A stretch of DNA of 64,000 bases from Candidatus Tectimicrobiota bacterium (GTDB lineage: Bacteria > Tectomicrobia > Entotheonellia > Entotheonellales > Entotheonellaceae): positions 124,001 through 188,000 of the forward strand of contig BPKO01000001.1 of assembly GCA_026005175.1 (NCBI GenBank). Reading direction: 5' to 3'. Of this stretch, positions 8,887 through 17,920 are shown piece after piece. The notes under the pieces are model-generated. The model was given only the letters and a program-made list of their open reading frames with translations. It had not been told where the DNA came from and made no database searches. Each line of letters starts with the position of its first letter. The stretch's first letter is position 1. The translations under genes were made by a program, and so were the position numbers.

Positions 8887-9993
8887 ATGGCCGCGGCGGT
8901 GACTTCCCACTTCCAGACCCTGCAGCGCCTGCTGACCGCCGAGCTGCGGTGGCGGGTGCGGACCAAGGAGCTGCTGCTGTTTTACACCCAGATGGCCATC
9001 CTCCTCGAAAGCGGCACCAGCGTCCCTCTGGCTCTAGAGGCGCTGGAAAAACAGCTGCCCGGCGGCGTGCTGCGCCAGGTGGTTGGCGAGCTCAAGCGCC
9101 GGGTGCACGAAGGGCACCTGCTGTCACAGGCCATGGCCCAGTACCCGCGGGTGTTTTCGCCCGTTTACGTGGGCATGGTGCGGGCCGGGGAAAGCGGCGG
9201 CTTTCTCGTGCGGGTCTTCCAGCGCATCGTGCTGCTGCAAGAGCAGCGACAGGAACTGCGCACCATCCTCGCTTCGGCCCTGGCTTATCCGGCCCTGCTG
9301 GTGCTCATCGGCGCGGGGGTGGTGGTCTTCATGACCACCGTTATTTTGCCCAAGTTTCTCGAAATTTACGCCACCACGGCAGTGGCGCTGCCCCTGCTCA
9401 CCCGCCTGGTGCTTGGCCTCTACGCGCTGCTGGCCGGCTCCTGGTTCCTCTGGCTGCCCTTGCTGCTGGCCGGCCTTGCCCTGGCCATCTACCTGGCGCG
9501 CCGCCCGCAGGGAAAGGCCCTGGTCGATACCCTGCTGGTGACCTCGCCTGGCGTGGGGGCGCTGGTGCGCCAGGTATACCTGGAGCGCCTGCTGCGCACC
9601 CTGGGCGTCTTGCTCGACAGCGGCGTGCCGCTCTACGACGCCCTTCTTCTCACCCGCAGCACGCTGGGCAACCACTGCTACCGGCAGCTGCTCACCGCGG
9701 TGGTGGAAGGCGTCAGAGAAGGACAGGGCCTGGCACGCTTGCTCGCGCAAAGCCCGCTCGTGCCCCCTACGGTGCGTCAGATGGTGCAGACGGGCGAAGC
9801 GGCCGGCACGCTGGGCACCGTGCTGACGCGGGTGGCCGACTTTTACTTTGGCCGCGTGCGCGAGCAGGTGCGCCTGCTGGCACGGCTGGCCGAACCGGTG
9901 GCCACCCTGCTGGTGGGCAGCGTCGTGGGTACCGTCGCCCTGGCCCTGGTGCTGCCCATTTTGCAGCTGGCACGCACGTTGCACCCCTCGTAG
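8887..9993 (+). CDS. gspF: GspF/PilC inner-membrane platform protein
   Basis: A 368-residue polytopic platform protein with two repeated T2SF domains (about residues 35-155 and 235-360) and three membrane helices (near 140-165, 180-210 and 340-362). Conserved blocks include LLFYTQMAILLESGTSVPLA, MVRAGESGG and the repeated MVQTGEAAGTLG. AGGAGG precedes the ATG by about seven bases. It connects the ATPase to pseudopilin assembly. Confidence 0.92.
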   Translation: MAAAVTSHFQTLQRLLTAELRWRVRTKELLLFYTQMAILLESGTSVPLALEALEKQLPGGVLRQVVGELKRRVHEGHLLSQAMAQYPRVFSPVYVGMVRAGESGGFLVRVFQRIVLLQEQRQELRTILASALAYPALLVLIGAGVVVFMTTVILPKFLEIYATTAVALPLLTRLVLGLYALLAGSWFLWLPLLLAGLALAIYLARRPQGKALVDTLLVTSPGVGALVRQVYLERLLRTLGVLLDSGVPLYDALLLTRSTLGNHCYRQLLTAVVEGVREGQGLARLLAQSPLVPPTVRQMVQTGEAAGTLGTVLTRVADFYFGRVREQVRLLARLAEPVATLLVGSVVGTVALALVLPILQLARTLHPS

Positions 9994-10087
9994 CGAAGGA
10001 GGCCATGCGGATGGTTACGCCTTGAACCTGAAGCGGTGGTCGACGGGAAGTGCTTGAACAATCGTTTTGCGAAGGAGACTTAAAGCC

Positions 10088-10612
10088 ATGCGAGTCTTGC
10101 ACAACGCACGCGGATTGACCCTGGTGGAAATTCTCATCGTGGTGATTCTGATGGGCATCATCGCCGCCGTGGCCGTGCCGCGGTTTGCCACCACCACGAG
10201 CGAGGCGCAGCTCAACACCCTTGACGCCAACCTCTCGGCGCTGCGCAACGCCATCGAGCTCTACGCGGCGCAGCACAACGGCCGCTACCCCGGGCAGTAC
10301 AAAGAGACCGATGGCACCACCGCGGTGGCCAATGACGCCGAGGCAGCGGCGGCGTTTATCGCCCAGCTGACGCAGTACAGCGACAAGAACGGCAAGACCT
10401 CGACGACCAAGGACCCGAACTTCCCCTACGGGCCCTATTTCCGCGAGGGCATTCCCATCAATCCCTTGCCCACACCCAGCAATGCCGTGGTGGCCGACTT
10501 CGACGAGACGGGCAACATTGCCGGTACCGGCGCCACAGGAGGCACGGGCTGGAAGGTGGCGGTGCAGACCGGGCAAATCATCGCCAACAATGACCAGTAC
10601 GACGACCGCTGA
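10088..10612 (+). CDS. gspG: major pseudopilin GspG
   Basis: A 174-residue type IV pilin-like protein. The prepilin site is NARG/LTLVEILIVV, with Glu at position +5 and a hydrophobic helix to about residue 32. The GspG-like C-terminal half has NNGRYPG-type and FPYGPYFR segments. ATG 10088 follows AAGGAG (10072-10077). Its 3' end overlaps the next pseudopilin by 23 bases. No prepilin peptidase is encoded in this window. Confidence 0.9.
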   Translation: MRVLHNARGLTLVEILIVVILMGIIAAVAVPRFATTTSEAQLNTLDANLSALRNAIELYAAQHNGRYPGQYKETDGTTAVANDAEAAAAFIAQLTQYSDKNGKTSTTKDPNFPYGPYFREGIPINPLPTPSNAVVADFDETGNIAGTGATGGTGWKVAVQTGQIIANNDQYDDR

Positions 10613-11072
10613 TGGCCTTACCCTGGTCGAAACCCTGCTGGTCGTGCTGCTGCTGGGCCTGGCCGCCACCCTGGCCGTGCCGGCGCTTGAGGGCGTGCTG
10701 GTGGAGCGGCGGCTTGACGACGCCGCCGGCTGGCTGGTGGCCGACCTGCGCTACGCCCAGAGCCTGGCCATCAAGACGCAGCAGCCCCACCAGGTGGTTT
10801 TTGATGCCGCCGGCGACAGCTACTCCCTTACCGACCAGAGCGGGACCGTGGTGCTGCACCCGCTGACCCGCCAGGCCTATGTCGTCGATTTTGACGCCCA
10901 GCGTCAGTTCCAAGGCATCGACCTGCAGGCCGCTGCCTTTGGCGGCAGCAGCACCCTGGTCTTTGATGCCCTGGGCGCGCCGCAAAGCGGGGGCACGGTT
11001 ATCCTGAGCTACGCCGGCCGCCAGCGGGTGATTGCCGTCCGCTATCCCACAGGGAGCATCGGCGTGCAGTGA
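10590..11072 (+). CDS. gspH: minor pseudopilin GspH-like
   Basis: A 160-residue pseudopilin with a short leader ending ADG/LTLVETLLVVLLLG, a class III signal with Glu at +5. A GspH-type globular domain follows (WLVADLRYAQSLAIKTQQP, then VVFD and TLVFDALG). It starts inside gspG and ends with a GTGA overlap into the next gene, so translation is coupled. Confidence 0.8.
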   Translation: MTSTTTADGLTLVETLLVVLLLGLAATLAVPALEGVLVERRLDDAAGWLVADLRYAQSLAIKTQQPHQVVFDAAGDSYSLTDQSGTVVLHPLTRQAYVVDFDAQRQFQGIDLQAAAFGGSSTLVFDALGAPQSGGTVILSYAGRQRVIAVRYPTGSIGVQ

Positions 11073-11464
11073 AGCCGACTTCTGGCTTTTCTTTTGCCGA
11101 GGTCATGCTCAGCCTGGCCCTCCTCGGCGTCCTCGCCCTTCCCCTCACGGTGGGCCTCACTGGCACCCTCTCCGGGGTAAGCGTCCGCGAGACGCAGACA
11201 GCGCTGGCCAACGCCGCCCGCGGGAAAATGGAGGAGGTGCTGGCCATGGGCTTTGCCAACGTGCCGCTGAGTAGCCCGCCCGGCACCCCTGGTCCCCTGT
11301 CCGATACCGTCACCATTCGCGGCCGCGCCGTGGCCCGCCAGGTAATCGTCGATCTTGCCGACGGCGACCTGCCCCCGGACGGCCAGCCGGATGCCGACTT
11401 CAAGCAAATCACCGTTACCGTCGGCAACGTCACGCTGCACAGCGCCCTTGCCGCTGGCTGGTAG
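11069..11464 (+). CDS. gspI: minor pseudopilin GspI-like
   Basis: A 131-residue protein with a GTG start inside the previous stop. The prepilin motif SG/FSFAEVMLSLALLGVLAL has Glu at +5, followed by a small domain. In type II systems GspI nucleates the I-J-K tip complex. The assignment rests on the signal and operon position more than on the body, which is divergent. Confidence 0.75.
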   Translation: MKPTSGFSFAEVMLSLALLGVLALPLTVGLTGTLSGVSVRETQTALANAARGKMEEVLAMGFANVPLSSPPGTPGPLSDTVTIRGRAVARQVIVDLADGDLPPDGQPDADFKQITVTVGNVTLHSALAAGW

Positions 11465-11473
11465 GCAAATTCC

Positions 11474-12337
11474 GTGTGGCGCACGTGGCGTTCCAGAGCT
11501 GGCACGTCCTTTGCTTACTCGCGGTCGCAACAGGGTCTGAGCTTCGTCGAACTGCTGCTGGCCTTCAGCGTCCTGGCGGTGCTGGCGGTTAGCACCGCGG
11601 CGCTGCTGGCCGGCGCGCTGCAGGCCCAAGAGTTTAGCGCCCAGCAGGACGAGCTGCTGCAGGCGGCGCGCCTGGCCATGGAGCGCATGGTGAGCCACAT
11701 CCGGCGTGCCAACCGCATCCTGCTGCCGCTGGAGAACAACCCCACGCGGGCCATCCTGGCCCTGGGTGGCTTTGTCGACAACGATGGCGACGGCCTGTAC
11801 GACGAGGACCCCCCTGCCGACCTGACCGCCGACCGCGCCTCCGGCATCGCCGGGGTGGACGACGACGGCGACAGCCTGGTGGACGAGTCGGGCAAAAACG
11901 ACGATGACGAAGACGGCCAAAACAACGAGGACCCGGTTAACGGCCTCGACGACGACGGCGACGGGGCGGTGGACGAAGACAGCGGCGGTGACCTCAACGG
12001 CGACGGGGCTTCCGGCCTTGCCGGGGTGGACGACAACGGCAATGGGGTGGTGGACGAGGCGGACAAAGAGGACGACGACGAGGATGGCCGCAGCAACGAG
12101 GACCCGGTGGAGCCGCTCGTCTACTTTCTCAGCGGCACCATCCTGTGGGAGCAGTTTCCCCTCGATGCCACCACGTCGGCGACCACGGCGCTGGTGGAAC
12201 AGGTAGAAACGTTCCAGGTGCAGCGCCTCATCGGGGCCAACGGGGCAACGCTGCTCAACCTTCTCCTGCGCGTGCGCGATGGCAGAGGCCGTGTGGTGGA
12301 GCTGCAAACCCAGGTATTCCCGCGCAACCTGCGCTAG
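11474..12337 (+). CDS. minor pseudopilin GspJ-like with acidic calcium-type repeats
   Basis: 287 residues. A prepilin motif QG/LSFVELLLAFSVLAVLAV is followed by a GspJ-like QAARLAMERMVSHIRRA segment. Residues of about 98-210 are an inserted acidic region with repeated D-x-D-x-D-G loops (DNDGDGLYDED, DDDGDSLVDE, DDDGDGAVDED, DDNGNGVVDE) like thrombospondin type 3/dockerin calcium loops, separated by NEDPVN/EP linkers. The pseudopilin fold resumes afterwards (ALVEQVETFQVQ and LLNLLLRVRD). GspJ normally lacks this insert. Calcium binding and a stiffened tip are inferences. Confidence 0.75.
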   Translation: MWRTWRSRAGTSFAYSRSQQGLSFVELLLAFSVLAVLAVSTAALLAGALQAQEFSAQQDELLQAARLAMERMVSHIRRANRILLPLENNPTRAILALGGFVDNDGDGLYDEDPPADLTADRASGIAGVDDDGDSLVDESGKNDDDEDGQNNEDPVNGLDDDGDGAVDEDSGGDLNGDGASGLAGVDDNGNGVVDEADKEDDDEDGRSNEDPVEPLVYFLSGTILWEQFPLDATTSATTALVEQVETFQVQRLIGANGATLLNLLLRVRDGRGRVVELQTQVFPRNLR

Positions 12338-13757
12338 GCCGGCCGATGGCGAGACAGCCGGCGTGGCCCTGATCACCACCCTGCTGCTGCTCACCCTGCT
12401 GGCCACCACGGTGACCACGGCACTGCTGCGCAGTGGCGTGCACACGCGCATCACCGGCAACCTGCAGCGCGGGCTGCAGGCCACTTACGTGGCCCAGGCC
12501 GGCATCCAGCACGCCCTTTTGCAGCTCGGGCGCCGCGTTACGTGGCGCGACGGCATTGCCGAAACGACCTTTGGCAGCGGCACGTACCAGGTCACGGTGA
12601 GCCAGCCCGCCCCCGGGGACGACCTTACCCTGCAGGCCACGGCCGTTGTGGCCGGCGCCTCGCGCACCGTGCGCGCCACCTTGCGCCAGGTGCTGCTCGT
12701 CCTGGCCGGCACGGGCGTGCAAGGGGATAGCGGCGACGGGGGTCCGGCAGTGGCGGCGCGGCTCAACAAGCCCAGCGGGGTTTATGTAGACGGGGCGGGC
12801 AACCTCTACATTGCCGACCGCGACAACCACCGGGTGCGGCGGGTAGAAGCGAGCACGGGGATAATCAGCACGGTGGCGGGGACGGGGCAGGCGGGCTACA
12901 GCGGCGACGGGGGTGCGGCGACGGCAGCGCGGCTCAACAAGCCCAGCGGGGTTTATGTGGACGGGGCGGGCAATCTCTACATTGCCGACCGCGACAACCA
13001 CCGGGTGCGGCGGGTAGAAGCGAGCACGGGGATAATCAGCACGGTGGCGGGGACGGGGCAGGCGGGCTACAGCGGCGACGGGGGTGCGGCAGTGGCAGCG
13101 CGGCTCAACAAGCCCAGCGGGGTTTATGTAGACGGGGCGGGCAACCTCTACATTGCCGACCGCGACAACCACCGGGTGCGGCGGGTAGAAGCGAGCACGG
13201 GGATAATCAGCACGGTGGCGGGCAGCGGGGTAGCGGGCTACAGCGGCGACGGAGGGCCGGCAGTGGCAGCGCGGCTCAACAAGCCCAGTGGGGTTTATGT
13301 GGACGGGGCGGGCAACCTCTACATTGCCGACCGCGACAACCACCGGGTGCGGCGGGTAGAAGCGAGCACGGGGATAATCAGCACGGTGGCGGGCAGCGGG
13401 GTAGCGGGCTACAGCGGCGACGGAGGGCCGGCAGTGGCGGCGCGGCTCAACAAGCCCAGTGGGGTTTATGTGGACGGGGCGGGCAACCTCTACATTGCCG
13501 ACCGCGATAACCACCGGGTGCGGCGGGTGAGCCCGGGGGCCGACGAGGTGGTGACGGGGGCGGCCGACGAGGTGATTGCCACCGTGGCCGGCATGGGGAT
13601 CGCGGCCAACGGCGGCAGTGGCGGCAGCGCCACGGCGACGCCGCTGCGCATGCCCAGCGGGGTTTATGTAGACGCGGCGGGCAATCTCTACCTTGCCGAC
13701 GAGGACAACCACCGCGTGCGCCGCACCCAGCTGCGCCTTGTGCGCTGGGAGGAGTGA
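12279..13757 (+). CDS. pilin-like (GspK/PilX-type) N-terminus fused to an NHL-repeat propeller
   Basis: About 492 residues from ATG 12279, which overlaps the previous gene by 59 bases; the true start is uncertain. Residues 28-50 (G/VALITTLLLLTLLATTVTT) match the PilX/GspK membrane helix, followed by VAQAGIQHALLQLG, also typical of that group. From about residue 150 come six NHL-type blades (PSGVYVDGAGNLYIADRDNH pattern), five nearly identical and the sixth diverged. NHL propellers bind proteins, RNA or sugars. Position after the other minor pseudopilins suggests a tip protein with an exposed binding propeller. Confidence 0.75.
   Translation: MAEAVWWSCKPRYSRATCARPADGETAGVALITTLLLLTLLATTVTTALLRSGVHTRITGNLQRGLQATYVAQAGIQHALLQLGRRVTWRDGIAETTFGSGTYQVTVSQPAPGDDLTLQATAVVAGASRTVRATLRQVLLVLAGTGVQGDSGDGGPAVAARLNKPSGVYVDGAGNLYIADRDNHRVRRVEASTGIISTVAGTGQAGYSGDGGAATAARLNKPSGVYVDGAGNLYIADRDNHRVRRVEASTGIISTVAGTGQAGYSGDGGAAVAARLNKPSGVYVDGAGNLYIADRDNHRVRRVEASTGIISTVAGSGVAGYSGDGGPAVAARLNKPSGVYVDGAGNLYIADRDNHRVRRVEASTGIISTVAGSGVAGYSGDGGPAVAARLNKPSGVYVDGAGNLYIADRDNHRVRRVSPGADEVVTGAADEVIATVAGMGIAANGGSGGSATATPLRMPSGVYVDAAGNLYLADEDNHRVRRTQLRLVRWEE
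12731..13530 (+). repeat. five near-identical 171-bp tandem repeats encoding NHL blades
   Basis: The motif CTCAACAAGCCCAGCGGGGT (or with AGTG) recurs at 12762, 12933, 13104, 13275 and 13446, exactly 171 bases (57 codons) apart, with only scattered differences. The near-identity at DNA level implies recent duplication or ongoing gene conversion. Copy number may be mis-assembled. Confidence 0.9.
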
Positions 13758-13760
13758 GGC

Positions 13761-14832
13761 GTGCGCTGGCGAGCGACGTATTCCCCCATCGGGCTCGACT
13801 TGGGCAGCGCCCAGGCCAAGCTGGTGCAGCTGCGCTGGCAGCGGCAAGAAAGCGCGTTGCACCACGCTGCCGTGCTCCCTCTGTCCTGGGAAGAGGCCGG
13901 AGAAGTGGCGCCAGAGCGCGTTGTGCCTGTGCTGCGCAGCGCGCTGGCCGCAGGCCGCTTCGTTGGCCGCCGCGTGGTGAGCGTGCTGCCTGCGTCGCAC
14001 GTCGAGGTGCGGGTGCTGCGCCTGGCCTTACCCGAAGACCCGCAAGCCATCCGCGAAGCGGTCTGCCGCGAAGCAGCGGCCTATTTGCCCTATCGCCTCG
14101 AAGAAGCGGTGCTGGACTACGTCCTCTATGACCAGGATGCCCAGGGCGAAGAAGGGCAGCGGCGCGTGCTGGTGGTGGCGGCGCTGCGCCAGCACGTGGA
14201 AGCGCACCTGGCGCTGCTGCAGGCGGCCGGGCTCGACTGCCTGGCCCTTGACGTGCAGCCGCTGGCCTTGCAGCGCCTGCTGGTGCAGCACCAGGGGCTG
14301 GCCACGGCCTCCCCGGTCTTGGTGGTCGAAATCGGCAGCCGCCTCAGCACGGCGTGTGTCCTGTGGCAAGCGGCGCTGCAGTACAGCCGCACGTTTCTCC
14401 TGGGGCGGGGTTTGCCTGACGCAGGCGGTGATGAAAGGGCTCGGGCTAGAGGCAGAGAAAGCCGAGCGCCTGGTGCGGCAGCACGGCGTCCGGCCGCCTG
14501 CCGGCGCGCCGGAGCGGGTTCCGGCCCTGGCCGAGGTTTTCTGGGAGCTGGTGCGGCCGCCGCTGGAAGCGTTTGCCCAAGAGCTCGACCGCCTGGTGGC
14601 CTTCTGGGGCGCCCACTTCCGCGGTGCGGTGATCGAGCGCGTGCTGCTGGGGGGCGGCGGGGCGGCGCTGGCGGGGCTTGAGGCGTATTTGCAGCAGCGC
14701 CTTGGCCTCCCCGTGGGCGTCGTTGACCCCTGTGCGGGGTTGACGCTGCACGAGACGCCCCCAGAAGAAAGCCGGCCGGCGCTGGCCGTGGCGACAGGGC
14801 TGGCCCTGCGCGGAGGAGCGACCCGTGCGTGA
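13761..14832 (+). CDS. pilM: PilM-like actin-fold assembly protein, +1 frameshift
   Basis: The cytoplasmic ATPase-fold protein that recruits PilN. It begins IGLDLGSAQAKLVQLRW, the phosphate-1 loop of the SHS2/actin fold. It continues through ALPEDPQAIREAVCREAAAYLPY to VLVVEIGSRLSTACVLW. Just after, at the GGGG of 14402-14405, the frame changes; dropping one G gives LLGGVCLTQAVMKGLGLEAE, the expected PilM continuation, then LLGGGGAALAGL and a normal C-terminus. So the gene is probably intact in the cell. GTG start at 13761; its end overlaps pilN. Confidence 0.82.
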
Positions 14833-15463
14833 CGTCAACCTTATTCCTGCCGATGTGCTCGCCCGGCGCCAGCAGCGGGCACGGCTGCGCCTCTGGGGTA
14901 TCGCGGTGGCCGTGGCCCTGCTCGCCCTTCTGGGCAGCGGCTTTCTCCTGCACTGGCAAATCGGCCATGCCGAGCAGCGCCTGGCCAGGTTGCAGCAACA
15001 GCGCCAGGCGCTGGCACAGCTTCTGGAAGACCTCAAAGCCTTGCGGGCCCGCCAGCAGCAGCTGCAGGTGCGAGAGCGCGTTCTCGAGCGCCTGCTGCAG
15101 CGCGTGTCTTTGCCGCGACTGTTTGCCGACCTGGCCGCCCTGACCGACGCGCAGCTGTGGCTGACGCGGGTCGAGCTGCGCACCGCCGCCAGTCCGGCAC
15201 CGGCGGTGGCGCCGCAGCGCGCGGCGACCTTTTTTACCCTGGGCCGGACGCCGGCCCAGGCGGCCGATACCGGTCCTGAGCGCAAAGAGACGCAGACTTC
15301 CCTGCTGGTGCAGGGTTACGCCACCTCCACGCAGCGCCTGGCCGATTTCCTGGCCGGTCTTGCCCGCCTGCCGTGGCTGGCCGGGCTTGAGTTGCAGGTG
15401 GTGCGCCAGGGGGTGTTTTTGACCCGCGAGGCGGTGGAATTTACCCTCGCCGTGCGGCTGTGA
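14825..15463 (+). CDS. pilN: PilN-like inner-membrane assembly protein
   Basis: 212 residues. It opens with the diagnostic RDVNLIPADVLARR cytoplasmic motif that binds the PilM groove, then one membrane helix (about 23-45). A coiled coil follows (HAEQRLARLQQQRQALAQLL region) and then a periplasmic ferredoxin-like domain. GTG start; the 3' end overlaps pilO by GTGA. Together PilM/N/O form the alignment complex equivalent to GspL/GspM. Confidence 0.85.
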   Translation: MRDVNLIPADVLARRQQRARLRLWGIAVAVALLALLGSGFLLHWQIGHAEQRLARLQQQRQALAQLLEDLKALRARQQQLQVRERVLERLLQRVSLPRLFADLAALTDAQLWLTRVELRTAASPAPAVAPQRAATFFTLGRTPAQAADTGPERKETQTSLLVQGYATSTQRLADFLAGLARLPWLAGLELQVVRQGVFLTREAVEFTLAVRL

Positions 15464-16011
15464 GGCAGACGGTGTCGCGCTCGACCCTTGACCGTTTAGG
15501 AGCCAGCCTGGTGGCGCTGCTCGTGCTGGGCGGTGTCCTGCTGGGCCTGCGGCCCCTGTGGCAGCGGCTGGGATGGCTGCAGGCGCAGGTGCGGGCTCTG
15601 CAACACGAACTCGCCATCGGCGAGCAGGTCAGCACCGACGTGGCGCAGCTGCAGGCGGACATCGAAGCCACCCAGCAGCGGCTGGTGGCCTTTGACCAGC
15701 AGCTGCCGCCTACCCTGGCCCTTGATGGCTTTCTGCGCCGGCTCGATGCGGTGGCGCGGCAGACCGGGCTGCAGGTCAGCCTCATCCAACCCGGGGTGGT
15801 GCAGCACGGCGAGCTGTACCGCGCTTTGCCGCTCACCATCACGGCGCGGGCGCCTTTCCCGGTCTTTTTCGATTTTCTCGTTGCCGTGCAAGCCATGCCA
15901 CGGCTGGCCACGGTGGATGCCCTGACGATTGTCAGCCGCCCTGAAGAGGGCGTCTGCGACGTGACCTTTACCCTGTCCATTTACGCGCTCGCAAGCGCGC
16001 ACGAGTCCTGA
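15460..16011 (+). CDS. pilO: PilO-like inner-membrane assembly protein
   Basis: A 183-residue bitopic protein: short cytoplasmic tail, membrane helix (about 13-32), coiled coil (residues 35-80) and a periplasmic domain with the PilO pattern LDGFLRRLDAVARQTGLQV and FPVFFDFLVAVQAMPRL. It partners PilN. GTG start overlapping the pilN stop. Confidence 0.85.
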   Translation: MRQTVSRSTLDRLGASLVALLVLGGVLLGLRPLWQRLGWLQAQVRALQHELAIGEQVSTDVAQLQADIEATQQRLVAFDQQLPPTLALDGFLRRLDAVARQTGLQVSLIQPGVVQHGELYRALPLTITARAPFPVFFDFLVAVQAMPRLATVDALTIVSRPEEGVCDVTFTLSIYALASAHES

Positions 16012-16014
16012 GCC

Positions 16015-16491
16015 ATGCGCTTTATCCTGACCGTCTGTTTTACCGTGGTTGTCCTCCTCATCCTCACCACGCGGCTGCTCACCAGCTATCGGCCACCCTC
16101 CGGGCCGCCGCCCGCCAACGCCCCGGCCCTGCAACTACCGGAGGCGCTGCGCCAGGAGCTGGCTGCCGCTGCCAGGACGGGGCAACGCGCGCCCGTTCTC
16201 CCTGCCCTGCCCCCGGTGCTACCCCGCGATCCCTTTGCCTTTCAGCCTCCGGCGGCGCCACGCCGGACCCCGCTGCCGGCGGCGTCACCGCCGCCGGCAG
16301 CCGCCCCGCTGCGGCTGCAGGCCACGATTCTCGACCGTCACGGCGCCCTCGCGTTCATCAACGGAACCCTGGTGCGAGAAGGGGACACCCTGCTTGGCTA
16401 CACGGTGGTGCGCATTGCCGAGGGCATCGTCGAGCTGGCAGGCCACGGCACGAGGCTGACTTTGCGCTTGGAAGAGGGAGGAGAGCAATGA
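16015..16491 (+). CDS. PilP/GspC-like periplasmic linker
   Basis: 158 residues: an N-terminal membrane anchor (FILTVCFTVVVLLILTTRLL), a Pro/Ala-rich linker, then a small beta domain (RLQATILDRHGALAFINGTL...GYTVVRIAEGIVEL). That order and the VREGD-turn resemble the PilP/GspC homology-region domain that connects the inner-membrane complex to the secretin. It sits directly before the secretin and overlaps its ATG, which supports the role. Confidence 0.7.
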   Translation: MRFILTVCFTVVVLLILTTRLLTSYRPPSGPPPANAPALQLPEALRQELAAAARTGQRAPVLPALPPVLPRDPFAFQPPAAPRRTPLPAASPPPAAAPLRLQATILDRHGALAFINGTLVREGDTLLGYTVVRIAEGIVELAGHGTRLTLRLEEGGEQ

Positions 16492-17817
16492 GTGGGCTTC
16501 CAGGACGCTTCTGGATCGCATGGCTGGCGGCGGGCTTGCTCGGGCTGAGCCTGAGCCACGGGGCGGCCCAGCCGCCACACGCCGCGCCAGCGGACCGCAT
16601 CACGCTCAACGTCAAGAATACGGAGATTACCGATGTGTTGCGGCTGCTGGCCCACCAGCGCCAGCTCAACATCGTTGCCAGCAAGGACGTCTCGGGTCCG
16701 GTGTCTTTGAACCTCTACGACGTGCCCTTTGAAACGGCCCTGCGCGCCGTGCTGCAAGTGAGCGGCTACACCTACACGCAGCACGATGGCGTGATTTTTG
16801 TTACCAAGGCACCGGAAAAGGCTGCGGGCACGCTGCGGCCGGTGCGGCTGCAGACTTTTCGCCTCAGCTATGCCAATATTGCCGAGGTGGCAGACATGGT
16901 GCAGCAGGTCCTGTCGCCGTGGGGAAAGCTGGTGGTAGGGCCGGGAGAGCAAGACGCTGCTGGTGGAGGACACGCCGGAAACGCTGGCCAAGGTCGCCGA
17001 GCTGGTGCGCGCCCTGGACGTCAAGCCGCGGCAAGTGCTCATCGAGGCCAAGATCTTGGAAGTCACCCTGGACCGCAGCAGCGCCCTGGGCATCAACTGG
17101 GAAGCTCTCTTTGGGCGCAACGCCTTTGGCGAGCCGCTGGGGGACGTATTTACCCAGGGCTTTGCCACCAGCCCCTTCAGCGGCGCCCCGGGCATCTTTT
17201 TCAGCGTCGTCGACAAGGACTTCCGCCTCCTGCTCAGCGCCTTGCAAGAGCGCGGCCGGCTCAACACGCTGGCCAATCCCAAGATTCTCACCGTTGACGG
17301 CAAGGAGGCGCAGATCCTCATCGGCGCCAAGCTAGGATTCCGCGTTACCACCACCACCCAGACCAGTACGCTTGAGAGCGTGGAGTTTCTCGACGTGGGC
17401 ACGGAACTGGTCATCACCCCGACGATTGGCGAGGACGGCTACATTCTCATGCACGTCCACCCCAAGGTGAGCGACGGCGTGGTGGAGGCCGGGTTGCCCA
17501 GCGAAACCACCACCGAGGCCACCACCAGCGTGCTGGTCAAAGACGGCGAGACCCTGGTCATTGGCGGCCTCATCCGGGAGCGCGAAGAAGACGTGCGCAG
17601 CCAGGTGCCCGGCCTCGGGAACCTTCCCCTGCTGGGAGCCCTCTTTCGCCAGCAGCGCACGCGAAAAGAAAAAACCGAAATCGTGGTGCTCATCACCCCG
17701 CGCTTGGTCCGCGAGGCCCCGGCCACTGCCGCCGCGCCGCCGGCACCATCTGCCTTGCCGCCGCTGGTCAGGCTCTGGGACGCGGAGTTCGTGCTCGCCT
17801 TGTCGCGCCGCCTTTGA
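16488..17817 (+). CDS. gspD: secretin (GspD/PilQ family), +1 frameshift
   Basis: The outer-membrane channel. A signal peptide (LAAGLLGLSLSHGAAQ) is followed by a STN/N0 domain (ITLNVKNTEITDVLRLLAH) and an N1-type domain (LQTFRLSYANIAEVADMV). The secretin core has RQVLIEAKILEVTLDRSSALG, GRLNTLANPKILTVDG, VPGLGNLPLLGALFR and EIVVLITPRLV. N- and C-terminal parts are in different frames; the +1 break is at about 16941-16950. At about 443 residues when joined it is short for GspD and closer to small PilQ/MshL-type secretins. It is the last gene of the operon. Confidence 0.87.
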
Positions 17818-17840
17818 GTGCACCGCCGGCGCCCGTGGCG

Positions 17841-17846
17841 TATAAT
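17841..17846 (+). promoter_or_regulatory. -10-like TATAAT before the binding lipoprotein gene
   Basis: A perfect TATAAT lies 75 bases upstream of the ATG at 17921, just after the secretin stop. The only -35-like sequence (TTGAGT at the secretin stop) is 21 bases away, so the promoter is weak or needs an activator. Confidence 0.4.
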
Positions 17847-17920
17847 AGGCCAGTGCCCAGGCGAGCCCGGCACGCGGGCCACGCCGATCGCTGTCGCTTT
17901 CCCGCTCTGGACAGGCCTCC

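Noticed and set aside
12731-13530. CRISPR array
   Set aside because: The 171-base repeats are continuous coding sequence for NHL blades, without spacers.
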